From Caulobacter sp. (GTDB taxonomy: Bacteria; Pseudomonadota; Alphaproteobacteria; Caulobacterales; Caulobacteraceae): 64,000 nt of DNA. Location: assembly GCA_021741355.1 (NCBI GenBank), contig JAIOXZ010000009.1:47174-111173 (forward strand), written 5' to 3'. Within the stretch, counting starts at the first letter, position 1, and every line of letters begins with the position of its first letter. Shown here one piece after another: positions 43,946-53,174 of the stretch. The position numbers and the translations under genes are program-made. A model generated the notes under the pieces. It saw only the letters and a list, made by a program, of their open reading frames with translations. It ran no database searches and was not told where the DNA came from.

Positions 43946-44389
43946 ATGCGACAGTTCGTGTGCCCCGCCTGCGGCGCGACCAACCGGTCGCCACCCGAGC
44001 GCGACGCCCTCAAAGCCAAATGCGGCCGTTGCGGCGAGCCGCTGTTCACCGGCCATCCGGTCGAGGTCAGCGGCCAGGCCCTCAGGACTCACCGGCGCGC
44101 CACGCAGGGAGCGGCCGTCCTGGTCGACGTCTGGGCGCCCTGGTGTGGCCCCTGCCGAACCATGGGACCCCAGTTCGCCGCCGCCGCGCCCCGGCTGGAG
44201 CCGGATGTGCGATTGCTGAAACTCAATGCGGATGAAGAGGGAGCCACGACCGCCGAACTCGGCGTATCGGGCATTCCCGCCCTGATCCTGTTTCGCGACG
44301 GCAAGGTCGTCGCACAGCAGGCCGGCGCCATGACCGCCAACCAGATTGTCGCCTGGACCACCCAGGCGCTCGCAAGGGCTTCGGCCTGA
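43946..44389 (+). CDS. trxC: Thioredoxin 2 (TrxC-type, zinc-binding)
   Basis: A 147-residue thioredoxin. The N-terminal zinc motif has CPAC (6-9) and CGRC (26-29); the active site is WAPWCGPC with Cys67/Cys70, and the cis-Pro is in SGIPALILF. It may take sulfane sulfur from SQR or reduce persulfides. It starts 10 bases after the sqr stop, and the spacing suggests one transcript. Confidence 0.93.
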   Translation: MRQFVCPACGATNRSPPERDALKAKCGRCGEPLFTGHPVEVSGQALRTHRRATQGAAVLVDVWAPWCGPCRTMGPQFAAAAPRLEPDVRLLKLNADEEGATTAELGVSGIPALILFRDGKVVAQQAGAMTANQIVAWTTQALARASA

Positions 44390-44407
44390 CGTCCCGAGGA
44401 GATTTCC

Positions 44408-44611
44408 ATGACTGTTGATCGCGCCGTCTTCATCTTCGCTGGCCTGGTCGTGCTGGCCGGCGTCACGCTCGGCCACTACGTCAGCCCCTGGTGGCTGCTA
44501 CTCAGCGCCTTTGCCGGCCTGAACATGATCCAGGCGGCGTTCACCGGCTTCTGCCCCGCCGCGCTGGTGTTCAAGAAACTCGGAATCCGGCCCGGCGCCG
44601 CGTTCCGCTGA
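44408..44611 (+). CDS. DUF2892 two-helix membrane protein (YgaP-type)
   Basis: A 67-residue protein with two membrane helices (VFIFAGLVVLAGVTLGHYV and WWLLLSAFAGLNMIQAAFTG), a conserved FCPAALVFKKLG with one Cys, and a short tail. It matches the membrane half of YgaP, where it follows a rhodanese domain; the two halves are here separate genes on opposite strands. GAGGAGATTTCC precedes the ATG. It ends the sqr transcript. Confidence 0.88.
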   Translation: MTVDRAVFIFAGLVVLAGVTLGHYVSPWWLLLSAFAGLNMIQAAFTGFCPAALVFKKLGIRPGAAFR

Positions 44612-44662
44612 CCCACGCCTGACGAGCACTCCCGGTCAGCGATCAGGCTCTGGACGAGCCGT

Positions 44663-46447
44663 TCAGCGGACGTCGCGCCACGGCATGCTCAACAGCACCG
44701 CGCAGTTGATCAGACCCACCAGCGAATAGGTCTGGGGGAAGTTGCCCCACAGCTCTCCGGTGTGCGGGTCGATGTCTTCCGACAGCAGGCCCGATGGCGT
44801 CAGGCGCGAAATCATCTCCTCGAAGAGAGCCCGCGCCTCGGCGTCCTGGCCGGTGAAATGGAGCGCCTCGATCAACCAGTAGGTGCAGACGTTGAAGGCC
44901 GTCTTCGGGAGCCCGAAATCGTCCTCGATCGCATAGCGCAGCATGTGCGGGCCGCGGCGCAGGCCTTCCTGGACCGCCGCGAGCGTGCCGACAAAGCGCG
45001 GATCGTCCGGCTGCAGGAAGTTGAGATCAAGGAGCTGGATCAGACTGGCGTCGAGGATGTCGCCGCCGAACGAGGCTGACATCCGGCCGGTGTCCGGCCG
45101 CCAGGCGGCCGCTTCGATACGCCGACGGATGGTCTCGGCCCGGTCAGACCAGAACCGGGCCCGGGTCTCGAGGTCCAGCGTCAGCGCCACCCGGGCCAGA
45201 CGGTCGCAGGCGGCCCAGCACATGGCCGCCGAATAGGTATGCACGTGGCTCTTCGTCCGCAGTTCCCAGAGGCCGGCGTCAGGCTGGTCATGCATCAGCC
45301 AGGCCCGCTCGCCGACCGCTTCCAGGGCGTGGAAGTCCTCCACGCCCGAACGGCGCAACAGGCGGCGGTCGAAGAAGGCCTGGGCGCTGGAGAGTACGAT
45401 CTGGCCATAGACGTCGTGCTGCACCTGGTTGTAGGCGGCGTTCCCGACGCGGACCGGGCCCATGCCGCGATAGCCGGCGAGCCGGGACGCTTCCCGCTCC
45501 TCGATCCTCGTCTCGCCGCCGACGCCGTAGAGCGGCTGGACGTAGCCCCCCTTCGCATCGTCGACGATGTTGCGCAGGAACTCGAGGTAGCCCTCAAGCA
45601 CGTCGAGCGCTCCGAGCCGGTTCAACGCCTGGACCGTGTAGTAGGCGTCACGGATCCAGCAGTAGCGGTAGTCCCAGTTGCGGCCCGAGTCGGCGTGCTC
45701 GGGGATCGACGTCGTCATGGCGGCGACGATGGCGCCGGTCTCTTCGTGCTGGCAGAGCTTGAGGGTGATGGCCGAACGGATGACCTCGGCCTGCCACTCG
45801 ACCGGCGTGGCCAGTCCGCGCACCCACAGGCGCCATTCGATCACGGTCTGGTCCAGCATGGCCGCGACGACGGCCCCGACCTCGCCTTCGAAGGGCTCGT
45901 CGGGACCGAGGAACATGTGGATGGGACGCTCCAGCCTGAAGACCGACTCGTCCTCAATGCGTCCCGGCGAACCGTCAGTGGTCAGCCGCAGGTTCGTACC
46001 CGCTGTCTCATAGCGCAGGTGGTTGGAGCCCCGGGCGCGGGTGACGACGCCGCCGCCCCAGTCGGTCGCCGGTCGGAGGCGAATGCGAATGCGCGGAACG
46101 CCGGCGATGGGCCGCACGATGCGGGCGAAGGCCATGGGTCGATACAGGCGGCCCGAGCGGGCAAAGCGTGGGGCGAAGTCGATGATCTCGAGCCCGGCTC
46201 CGGCGGCGTCATACAGCCGGGTGGCCAGGATCGGCGTGTTGTCGAGATAGCCCTGCTCGGTGCGCGCGTGATCCTCAAGCGAGATTTCCCACAGGCCGTT
46301 CGTGTCGCCCTCACCGTCGACCAGTGCGCAGAACACGGGGTCGCCATCGATGCGGGGGACGCAACCCCAGACGTAGCGACCGCGCTCATCGATCAGGGCG
46401 GAGACCTGGCAGTTGCCGATCGGCCAGAGGTTCAGGCTGGTGGTCAT
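44663..46447 (-). CDS. Glycoside hydrolase family 15 protein (glucoamylase/trehalase-like)
   Basis: A 594-residue cytosolic enzyme of GH15. The N-terminal beta domain starts LNLWPIGNCQVSALIDERGR. The catalytic (alpha/alpha)6 domain has the family motif RNWDYRYCWIRDAYYTVQAL (the Asp of WIRDA lies in the sugar pocket), and Glu of the late LSEDIDPHTGELWGNFPQTY is expected to be catalytic. It should hydrolyse alpha-glucans or trehalose. The ATG at 46447 overlaps the upstream small membrane gene (TGATG). A longer reading to 46651 overlaps that gene fully and is unlikely. Confidence 0.9.
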   Translation of the reverse strand: MTTSLNLWPIGNCQVSALIDERGRYVWGCVPRIDGDPVFCALVDGEGDTNGLWEISLEDHARTEQGYLDNTPILATRLYDAAGAGLEIIDFAPRFARSGRLYRPMAFARIVRPIAGVPRIRIRLRPATDWGGGVVTRARGSNHLRYETAGTNLRLTTDGSPGRIEDESVFRLERPIHMFLGPDEPFEGEVGAVVAAMLDQTVIEWRLWVRGLATPVEWQAEVIRSAITLKLCQHEETGAIVAAMTTSIPEHADSGRNWDYRYCWIRDAYYTVQALNRLGALDVLEGYLEFLRNIVDDAKGGYVQPLYGVGGETRIEEREASRLAGYRGMGPVRVGNAAYNQVQHDVYGQIVLSSAQAFFDRRLLRRSGVEDFHALEAVGERAWLMHDQPDAGLWELRTKSHVHTYSAAMCWAACDRLARVALTLDLETRARFWSDRAETIRRRIEAAAWRPDTGRMSASFGGDILDASLIQLLDLNFLQPDDPRFVGTLAAVQEGLRRGPHMLRYAIEDDFGLPKTAFNVCTYWLIEALHFTGQDAEARALFEEMISRLTPSGLLSEDIDPHTGELWGNFPQTYSLVGLINCAVLLSMPWRDVR

Positions 46448-46728
46448 CAAGCGGTCCCGGAAGCAGGATCGGCGGCGGCGACCGGGGCCGGGCGCCTTCG
46501 CCCCGGGACGAGAGGAATCGCCAGCGACCGCGCGATGGCCGTGACGGCGTTCAGCAGTTTCGGCGCGAGCGTGACGGGGAAGTCCGGATTGAGCGCCATG
46601 GACAGCCAACGCGCAATACAGGCGACGGCTCCGAGAACGCTCAGCGCGCACGTCACAGCTGCGCCAGCGCCGGCGAGCACGGCCAGTGGGTCCCGGGCGA
46701 AGAAGGAAAGAGGGAAGATGGTCAGCAC
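46447..46728 (-). CDS. Small hydrophobic protein coupled to GH15
   Basis: A 93-residue protein with two hydrophobic stretches (DPLAVLAGAGAAVTCALSVL, GAVACIARWLSMAL) and a Pro/Ala/Arg-rich tail. I know no family for it. Its stop overlaps the GH15 start by one base, so the two would be translationally coupled. Codon use is native. It could be a membrane anchor or simply a leader gene. The 148 bases upstream (46729-46876) hold the probable promoter. Confidence 0.5.
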   Translation of the reverse strand: MLTIFPLSFFARDPLAVLAGAGAAVTCALSVLGAVACIARWLSMALNPDFPVTLAPKLLNAVTAIARSLAIPLVPGRRRPAPVAAADPASGTA

Positions 46729-46876
46729 CTGTATCGGTCGTCTCCGGATTGCCCGACCGCGCAGTCGAGGCGGGTCGCCCGGCGGCTTGCGCCGTTACCT
46801 ATAGCGTACTGGTCGGCGGAAGGCCGGAAGGGATGACGGTGAAGGCGCCCGGCGCATTTGACCGGGCGATGCCGCA

Positions 46877-48928
46877 TCAGATCGCGAGGCCCGGATCGCC
46901 TTCGAGGATCTCCTGCCGGAGCAGGGGGCGCTCTCCCGCCTTCCAGAGCGAAACGCGATGCGCCACGCGATAGACCAAGGGGCCGCCGTCGTCCGTTTCG
47001 GCGCGCTCCAGCGGTTTGGGGATGCAGACGAACTCGGTCTCGAGCTCATCCGGCGAGGCCCGCACCGTCACGTACCCGTGGCCGGCGTAGTCGACGAACT
47101 TCAGATGCGGCGCCAGCTCCGGATTGCGCGCCGCGCGCGCCTTGTCCGCGTCCCCGGTTTCCCTCAGCACGAACGAGGACTTCACGCCGTGCATCAGGGT
47201 CATGCCCAGCGCGCTGTCGATCGCGCCGTCCGGCCTGTCATGAAGGAAGACAGCGCGCAGGGGGGCCTCCCTGGGCATCGTCAGCCCCGCCACCTCGGCC
47301 TGGCCCTGGGCCGAGATCGAGCCGGTGATGAATTCGACGCCCACCGGGTCGAACGGTCGGGGCGGCAGGGTCTTGCTGGGGTAGCCGGCCCAGAAGGAAT
47401 GTTTGTCGCCGGCCACGATGGTGAAGCCGGTGATGCCCTCGTCGCGGATCATGTCGAAAATTTCGTCGTGCTCGGTGAAATAGCCGCCATTCATCACCCC
47501 GTATCCCGCACCCGCCGGCCACCGGTCCGCGAACGCCGCGGGCAGGTTCTGGGGATCTGTGCGTCCGGTGAGCGTGCCGAATGAATGGCCCCAGATCTTC
47601 CACGGCGCCCGGGCGGCGCGGAGCCGGTCCTTGAACCACGCCATCTGCTCCAGGCCGAGGTAGGCCTCCGGTGGCGCGTCGACGTTTGGATTGGGAACCT
47701 CGGCATTGCCGACGCGAAGGGTGGCGGGCGGCGAGCCGTCCGCACAAGCCCGGCCCCGATCCAGAATCTCGTACATCTCTTCAGGAATGGCGCCGAACCT
47801 GATGTCCGGATGGCCGCTGTAGCTGCCCCCCGGCGATCCGAACGACCGGTTGTCCGTCAGGATCATGTCGACATTCTTGCCGTACCGGAACGCCCGCTGG
47901 ATCTGCAGAGCGGTAATCGCCGCCAGATTGTTGGGTTCCTGCCCGACGCCTCTCGCGTCCAGCGCCGCGAGCGGCCTGTTCTCCACGGCCGGCGCCTCGA
48001 ACACATCGCCGCTTCCGGGCTTGCGGACGCGGGCGGGCTGATACTCGTACCAGGCCTGGCTCGCCGCGACCTTGATCGTCTGCGCCGGGCGGATCTCGCC
48101 GCCGATGATCTGCTGGCTCTGGTAGGAGCGCCAGTTGAACTCGTGGTTGTCCCACACCGGAACGAACGGCCATTGCGCGCGGGCGTCCTGCAGATCCGGG
48201 TCGAGCAGATAGCCGCGATAGGCGGTGCGATAGTCGTCCAGATCCGTCGGGATGTGGAATGTGCTCACCTTCTCGCCGTGTGGATAGCGGACGATGTCGC
48301 GCAGACGCCGGCCCCGCTCCATCCCACCCGGCCGCTCCTCGGGATACCAGACCAGCTCGTAGATGAAGTCGCCCAGGTGCAGGACGAAGCCCAGCTGTTC
48401 GTCGCGCGGTCGGCGGGCGTCCTCGTACAGCATGCGCCGGTACGCATTGAGGGCGCCCTGGGTGACGTCCTGACAGCTGACGAAAGCGAACTTCACCGGC
48501 CGGTCGTCGTCGTCCGCCGGCGCCGTCAGGGTGCGGCCGGTCCGGCTGGCGTTCCCGGCCTCGTCGACGAACCGATACCAGTATTCCCGCGCGGGCTTCA
48601 GGCCCGCCGCGAGGAAGCGGCAGGTCCAGTCCGTCGCGGCTGTGACCGCGACATCACCGCGGGCGACCAGCCTGCCAAATTCGGGATCGCTCGAGACTTC
48701 GACCGACAGCCGGTATGTCGCCGCGCCGGCCTCGGGGGCTCGCCGCGTCCACAGGATCACGCTGTCCGCGCGGGGATCACCCGAGGCGACGCCCTGCGGG
48801 AAGAGGTCGCGGCGTTCCCCGCGCACGGCAACCCTCGCCTGGGCGACGGCGGGTCCGAACGCCAGCGCCGCGCCGAGCGCCGCGGCCTGGGCGGCGAAGG
48901 CTCGCCGCGACAACGCGAATCTGCCCAT
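46877..48928 (-). CDS. phoD: Tat-exported PhoD-family alkaline phosphatase
   Basis: A 683-residue metallophosphoesterase. The start MGRFALSRRAFAAQAAALGA is a Tat signal (SRRAFA) ending near VAQA. The PhoD N-domain covers LFPQGVASGDPRADSVILWT and the Fe/Ca catalytic domain has FAFVSCQDV, VLHLGDFIYE, PVWDNHEFNW and TIVAGDKHSFWAGY, which bear the metal ligands. It would release phosphate from esters outside the cytoplasm and fits the phosphate theme of the window. I found no 11-bp TGTCA repeats in its 196-base upstream region. It is longer than Bacillus PhoD, with inserts in the second half. Confidence 0.93.
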   Translation of the reverse strand: MGRFALSRRAFAAQAAALGAALAFGPAVAQARVAVRGERRDLFPQGVASGDPRADSVILWTRRAPEAGAATYRLSVEVSSDPEFGRLVARGDVAVTAATDWTCRFLAAGLKPAREYWYRFVDEAGNASRTGRTLTAPADDDDRPVKFAFVSCQDVTQGALNAYRRMLYEDARRPRDEQLGFVLHLGDFIYELVWYPEERPGGMERGRRLRDIVRYPHGEKVSTFHIPTDLDDYRTAYRGYLLDPDLQDARAQWPFVPVWDNHEFNWRSYQSQQIIGGEIRPAQTIKVAASQAWYEYQPARVRKPGSGDVFEAPAVENRPLAALDARGVGQEPNNLAAITALQIQRAFRYGKNVDMILTDNRSFGSPGGSYSGHPDIRFGAIPEEMYEILDRGRACADGSPPATLRVGNAEVPNPNVDAPPEAYLGLEQMAWFKDRLRAARAPWKIWGHSFGTLTGRTDPQNLPAAFADRWPAGAGYGVMNGGYFTEHDEIFDMIRDEGITGFTIVAGDKHSFWAGYPSKTLPPRPFDPVGVEFITGSISAQGQAEVAGLTMPREAPLRAVFLHDRPDGAIDSALGMTLMHGVKSSFVLRETGDADKARAARNPELAPHLKFVDYAGHGYVTVRASPDELETEFVCIPKPLERAETDDGGPLVYRVAHRVSLWKAGERPLLRQEILEGDPGLAI

Positions 48929-49124
48929 GGTCCGTCCCTCCCGAGTTGACCCCTCCTGTCGAGGAGAGGTCGCTCCGTCGCTCTGCCGGCGGGCGGGGCG
49001 ACTGGAAAGCTGACGGACGACTTTCGACCTGGGGCCGCAAGTTAACTTTCGTTCTGGCGAGTGGCGTCAAACCCGGGGAAACCCTGTCATTCCGCGACCC
49101 GGCGGGGCCGGATCACAAGGGCGA

Positions 49125-49214
<90 letters not shown>

Positions 49215-49311
49215 TAAGACGCCGGGTGTGAGGGTCGTGAACCCCCTGAGTGCGAAGGCGCGGAACCTAGCGACGCCATCCGGGGAACGCAAGCGGCGGT
49301 TTGACCTCCCG

Positions 49312-50076
49312 TCAGAACCGGCCGCCCCGGCCCTGGCCGTCGGTGAACCGCGCGGCGCCGGCGGCGGTCTCGCCGGAATCGAGCGTCTCGAGGCCCAGCG
49401 CGATTTCGCGGGCCGTCGCCGCGTCCCAGTCGAGGCTCCATTGCTCGAGCGCGGACTGTCGGTCGTTGCGCATGCAGCCCTGCGGGAACGCCGCGATCTG
49501 CCGGGCCAGCGCGATGGCGGCGTCCAGCGCCTGACCGTCGGGAACCACGCGATTGGCCAGACCCATGGCCAAAGCCTCGTCGGCCGCCACGGGCCGTCCG
49601 GTCAGGATCATGTCCATCGCCCGCGACTGGCCGATCAGACGCGGCAGGCGCACGGTGCCGAGATCGATCAGCGGCACGCCGAACCGGCGGCAGAAGACGC
49701 CGAAGGTCGCGCCGGCCGCCGCGACGCGCAGGTCACACCACAGGGCCAGTTCCAGCCCGCCGGCGACGGCGAAGCCCTCGACCGCGGCGATAACCGGCTT
49801 GCCGAGCTGCAGGCGGGTCGGCCCCATCGGCCCGAAGTCGCCCGCACGCTCGACCCGGTTGCCGCCGCCGCCGGCGATAGCCTTGAGATCGGCCCCGGCG
49901 CAGAAGGCGCCCCCCGCGCCGGTCAGGATGGCGACAGAGGCGGTTTCGTCGGCGTCGAAGGCCTTGAACGCGTCGTACAGCAGCCGGGCTGTCGGCCCGT
50001 CCACCGCGTTGCGGCGATCGGCGCGGTCAATGGCGACGATGGTGACCGGACCCTCGCGGGTGATCGTGATGCTCAT
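49312..50076 (-). CDS. Enoyl-CoA hydratase/isomerase family protein
   Basis: A 254-residue crotonase-fold enzyme. The oxyanion-hole segments are GGAFCAGADLKAIAGG and AVEGFAVAGGLELALWCDLR, followed by FCRRFGVPLIDLGTVRLPRL, where one of the acidic residues of classical hydratases is replaced, so hydration of enoyl-CoA is not certain. The start at 50076 (MSITITREGPV) is the first Met of the family domain; a longer reading to 51327 runs through the neighbouring transporter. It lies 17 bases after the symporter gene on the same strand. Confidence 0.88.
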   Translation of the reverse strand: MSITITREGPVTIVAIDRADRRNAVDGPTARLLYDAFKAFDADETASVAILTGAGGAFCAGADLKAIAGGGGNRVERAGDFGPMGPTRLQLGKPVIAAVEGFAVAGGLELALWCDLRVAAAGATFGVFCRRFGVPLIDLGTVRLPRLIGQSRAMDMILTGRPVAADEALAMGLANRVVPDGQALDAAIALARQIAAFPQGCMRNDRQSALEQWSLDWDAATAREIALGLETLDSGETAAGAARFTDGQGRGGRF

Positions 50077-50093
50077 CCTCGAAGCCTCGCGCC

Positions 50094-51398
50094 TCAGACG
50101 TCCTTCGAGGACTTGTAGACCTCGACGTCGATCTCGTTCTCCCACCGGGCCACCACGGTCGCCACGGCAAGGTCGCTGGTGTTGTTGGGGACCGTCCGGA
50201 TCATGTCGAGGATCCGGTCGAAGGGCAGGATGAAGCCCACCAGAATGGCGGTCTGCTCCGGCGTGATGCCGAAAGTGGTCAGCACCCCGGCCAGCATGAA
50301 CAGCGAGGCCGAGGGAACCGGAGCGGTGCCGACGGCGACCATCACCGTAGTGACGCCGATCAGCAGGTATTGCTCGAGGCTGAGCTGAACGCCGAACGCC
50401 TGGGCGGCGAACATGGCGAGCAGGCCGATGTAGAGGGCTGTGCCGTCCATGCTGACCGTCGTGCCCAGCGGCAGGGCCGTCGAGACCACGGCGGGCTTGA
50501 TGCCGAGGTTCTCTTCCGCGACCCGCATCGCCACCGGCAGGGTGGCGGAGCTGGACGAGGTGGAGAAGGCCACCAGCATGGCGTCGGTGATGCCCCGGAA
50601 GAACGGCACGACCGGCAACCAGGCCATCAGCCGGATGACCAGCCCATGGACGATGAAGGTCTGGAACAGCGACCCGCCGAGAACGCAGAGGGCGAGCACG
50701 CCGATGCTGGCGAACACCTTCAGCCCGACGGTTCCCATGACCGTGGCGATCAGCGCGAACACGCCGAAGGGCGCCAGTTCCATGATGATGGCGACGACCT
50801 TGAGCATCACCTCCGACGCGGATTCGAACAGCGCGGCTATCGGCCTGCCCTTCTCGCCCGAGGTCAGGATCGCCGACCCCAGCAGCAGCGAGAAGAAGAT
50901 GGTCGGCAGCAGCGCGCCGTCGGCCATGGCCTTGAAGACGTTCGCCGGAACCACGTCGGTGATCTTCAGGCCAACGGACTCGGTGGTGTTCAATACCTGC
51001 GGCGTGGCGGCCGAGAAGTCGGCGCCCAGGCCGGGCTGTGCAAGCGTGCCCAGCGTCAGGCCGACGGTCACGGCGATCGCGGTCGTGAACAGGTAGAGCA
51101 GCAGGGTCTTGACCCCGATGGAGCCGAGGCGTCGGGCGTCGCCCAGGGCCGCCACGCCCGAGACGATGGTCACCATGACCAGCGGGATCACCGCCATCCG
51201 GATCAACAGCACGAACAGGTCGCCGATCCATTTGATCGAGGCGGCGCCGGGCCCCCAGAAGTAGCCGGCAACTCCGCCGGCCAGAAGGGCGGCGAGAATG
51301 CGCTGCCACAACGGCACCCGGAACCACAGCCCGGCGAGACCTCCGAGGATGCCGCGCTTCTTCGGCGGCGCAGGCGGAGTATTTGAGACTTCAGTCAT
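50094..51398 (-). CDS. Dicarboxylate/amino acid:cation symporter (DAACS family)
   Basis: A 434-residue membrane transporter. Eight helices and two re-entrant loops are inferred. The first loop is the Ser-rich AFSTSSSSATLPVAM, followed by PLGTTVSMDGTALYIGLLAM and GTAPVPSASLFML. The C-terminal RTVPNNTSDLAVATVVARWE carries the substrate/cation-site Asp. It imports C4-dicarboxylates or acidic amino acids with Na+ or H+. I start at the ATG at 51398, not 51470, because the family domain begins right after it. Confidence 0.93.
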   Translation of the reverse strand: MTEVSNTPPAPPKKRGILGGLAGLWFRVPLWQRILAALLAGGVAGYFWGPGAASIKWIGDLFVLLIRMAVIPLVMVTIVSGVAALGDARRLGSIGVKTLLLYLFTTAIAVTVGLTLGTLAQPGLGADFSAATPQVLNTTESVGLKITDVVPANVFKAMADGALLPTIFFSLLLGSAILTSGEKGRPIAALFESASEVMLKVVAIIMELAPFGVFALIATVMGTVGLKVFASIGVLALCVLGGSLFQTFIVHGLVIRLMAWLPVVPFFRGITDAMLVAFSTSSSSATLPVAMRVAEENLGIKPAVVSTALPLGTTVSMDGTALYIGLLAMFAAQAFGVQLSLEQYLLIGVTTVMVAVGTAPVPSASLFMLAGVLTTFGITPEQTAILVGFILPFDRILDMIRTVPNNTSDLAVATVVARWENEIDVEVYKSSKDV

Positions 51399-51584
51399 GC
51401 GGGACGCCTCCAGCTTGGGTCGACGGGACGGCGCAGGCCCTTGCCAGCGAGCGACCGAGTCGGCGTCCATCTTCGGTTGCCGGGCCGATCTTGGCGAGAG
51501 GCCATCGGAGGCCGGTCAAATGCCGGTTGATCCTCGCCAGTCCGGGCGGAGAGCCTTACGCCATGCCGACCAGTCCCTGGCTGG

Positions 51585-52490
51585 TCAGCTCCAGGGGCCC
51601 GCGCGGCGGGTCGGTGGCACCGAGGTCCCGCCCCGGCGCGTCCGGCCCGACAGCTTCAGCAGCGCCTCGACACGGTTGGCCGTGGCCGGATGGGTCGAGA
51701 ACAGGTTGTCGGCGCCCTTGCCCGCGAGCGGATTGATGATGAACATCTGGCCGGTGGCCGGATTGCGCTCGGCGGTCTCGTTGACGGTCCGGTGGGCGAA
51801 GGCCTCCATCTTCTGCAGGGCGCTGGCCAGGGCGTCCGGATCACCGCTGATCTCGGCGCCGGCGCGATCGGCCTCGTACTCTCGGCCGCGGCTGATCGCG
51901 AACTGGACCAGGGCCGCGGCGATGGGCGCGAGGATGGCGATCAGGATCGTGCCGATCATGCCCGCCGGCCGGTCGCGGTCGCCGCCGAAGAAGAAGGCGA
52001 TATTGGCCAGACCCGAGATGGCCCCGGCGATCGTCGCCGTGATCGTCATGGTCAGGGTGTCGCGGTTCTTCACGTGCGCCAGTTCGTGCGCCATTACGCC
52101 GCGAATCTCGCGCCGGTCGAGCATGCGCAGCAGGCCGACGGTGGCGGCCACGGCGGCGTTCTCCGGATTGCGGCCGGTCGCGAAGGCGTTCGGCTGATCT
52201 GTTTCGATGACGTAGATGCGGGGCCGCGGCAGACCGGCGCCGTCCGCCAGCGCCAGGGTGTCGTCGACATAGTTGCGGATCAGCGCGTCGGGGTGCGTCC
52301 CGTCGACCTCGACCGCCCCGTACATGCGCAGGACGATCTTGTCGGCGTTCCAGTAACTGAACAGGTTCATGCCGACGGCGAGGGTCAGCGCGATCAGCAT
52401 CCCGGCCGTACCCCCGATCAGGAACCCGGCGACGACGAAGATGGCCGTCAGGGCGGCCAGCAGCATGAAGGTGCGGAGCGAGTTGTTCAT
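51585..52490 (-). CDS. htpX: Membrane zinc protease HtpX
   Basis: A 301-residue M48 metalloprotease involved in quality control of inner-membrane proteins. Two N-terminal helices ([35 protein letters not shown]) precede the zinc motif HELAH (residues 135-139), and the third ligand is in [10 protein letters not shown]. Two more helices lie between them. In many proteobacteria it is a heat-shock gene; rpoH is elsewhere in this window but I see no clear sigma-32 site. The C-terminal tail is Arg/Pro-rich. Confidence 0.95.
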   Translation of the reverse strand: MNNSLRTFMLLAALTAIFVVAGFLIGGTAGMLIALTLAVGMNLFSYWNADKIVLRMYGAVEVDGTHPDALIRNYVDDTLALADGAGLPRPRIYVIETDQPNAFATGRNPENAAVAATVGLLRMLDRREIRGVMAHELAHVKNRDTLTMTITATIAGAISGLANIAFFFGGDRDRPAGMIGTILIAILAPIAAALVQFAISRGREYEADRAGAEISGDPDALASALQKMEAFAHRTVNETAERNPATGQMFIINPLAGKGADNLFSTHPATANRVEALLKLSGRTRRGGTSVPPTRRAGPWS

Positions 52491-52532
52491 GTCCGGAGAT
52501 GTGGCCCCGGATTCCCGTTCCGCAAGTCCTCG

Positions 52533-53072
52533 TCAGGCCTGCACCACCTTCATCGGCAAGAAGCGGCTGTTGCGCAGCAGTCCCGCGGCCACCAACGAAA
52601 CAAGCAGGCCGACCGGGAAAATCTCGACGGCCGTCATCGGCATGCGCAGCAGCGGGTTGCGATACCAGGTCATCATCGACTGCATGTCGGCGGCCAGTTT
52701 CGCGACCTCGGCGGCTGACTTGCCCTTGGCGCGGGCGGCCTCAAGGGCCTGGGCAGGGTAGGTTTCCAGGAAGGCGTAGTCGGTCAGGACGAGGGTGATC
52801 TCCCAGCCGACGATGTAGACCAGCGTCGCCACGGCGCTGATGCCCAGGCCGAGCAGCAGGGCCGGGATGAAGCGGATCACGCCGCCCAGCGCCCGGTCGC
52901 GGAACCGCTTCACCCCGACGAAGATCAGGCTGAAGCCCAGAAACATGAAGCTGAAGCCGACGATCTCAGAATGCCCGAGCGAGCCGGGGTCGCTGATCAC
53001 CAGCAGGGTGAACATCGGCACGACGATGATGAGACCGGCGATGAGGCCGAAGGCGATGATGGTGCGAGACAT
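52533..53072 (-). CDS. DUF4199 membrane protein
   Basis: A 179-residue protein with four membrane segments (FGLIAGLIIVVPMFTLLVI, IVGFSFMFLGFSLIFVGV, FIPALLLGLGISAVATLVYI, VEIFPVGLLVSLVAAGLL). The cytoplasmic loop includes ARAKGKSAAEVAKLAADMQ. DUF4199 has no assigned function. I start at the ATG at 53072 (MSRTIIAFG); an earlier Met at 53135 adds a non-family tail. It lies 102 bases after a membrane-anchored LuxR gene on the same strand and may be its partner. Confidence 0.85.
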   Translation of the reverse strand: MSRTIIAFGLIAGLIIVVPMFTLLVISDPGSLGHSEIVGFSFMFLGFSLIFVGVKRFRDRALGGVIRFIPALLLGLGISAVATLVYIVGWEITLVLTDYAFLETYPAQALEAARAKGKSAAEVAKLAADMQSMMTWYRNPLLRMPMTAVEIFPVGLLVSLVAAGLLRNSRFLPMKVVQA

Positions 53073-53174
53073 GGTCTGGTTCCCCCAGTCTGGATCGATG
53101 CCCGCAGGAAAGGCCGCCGCGACCGCCCGCGACAATCGCCCAAAAGGGTGATTTCGCGAAATTCACCCGAAAGA

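Noticed and set aside
48929..49124. Search for a Pho box upstream of phoD
   Set aside because: Reading the minus strand, only isolated GTCAG- or GTCAA-like words are found (near 49010 and 48946), not on an 11-bp grid. I do not claim PhoB control of phoD.
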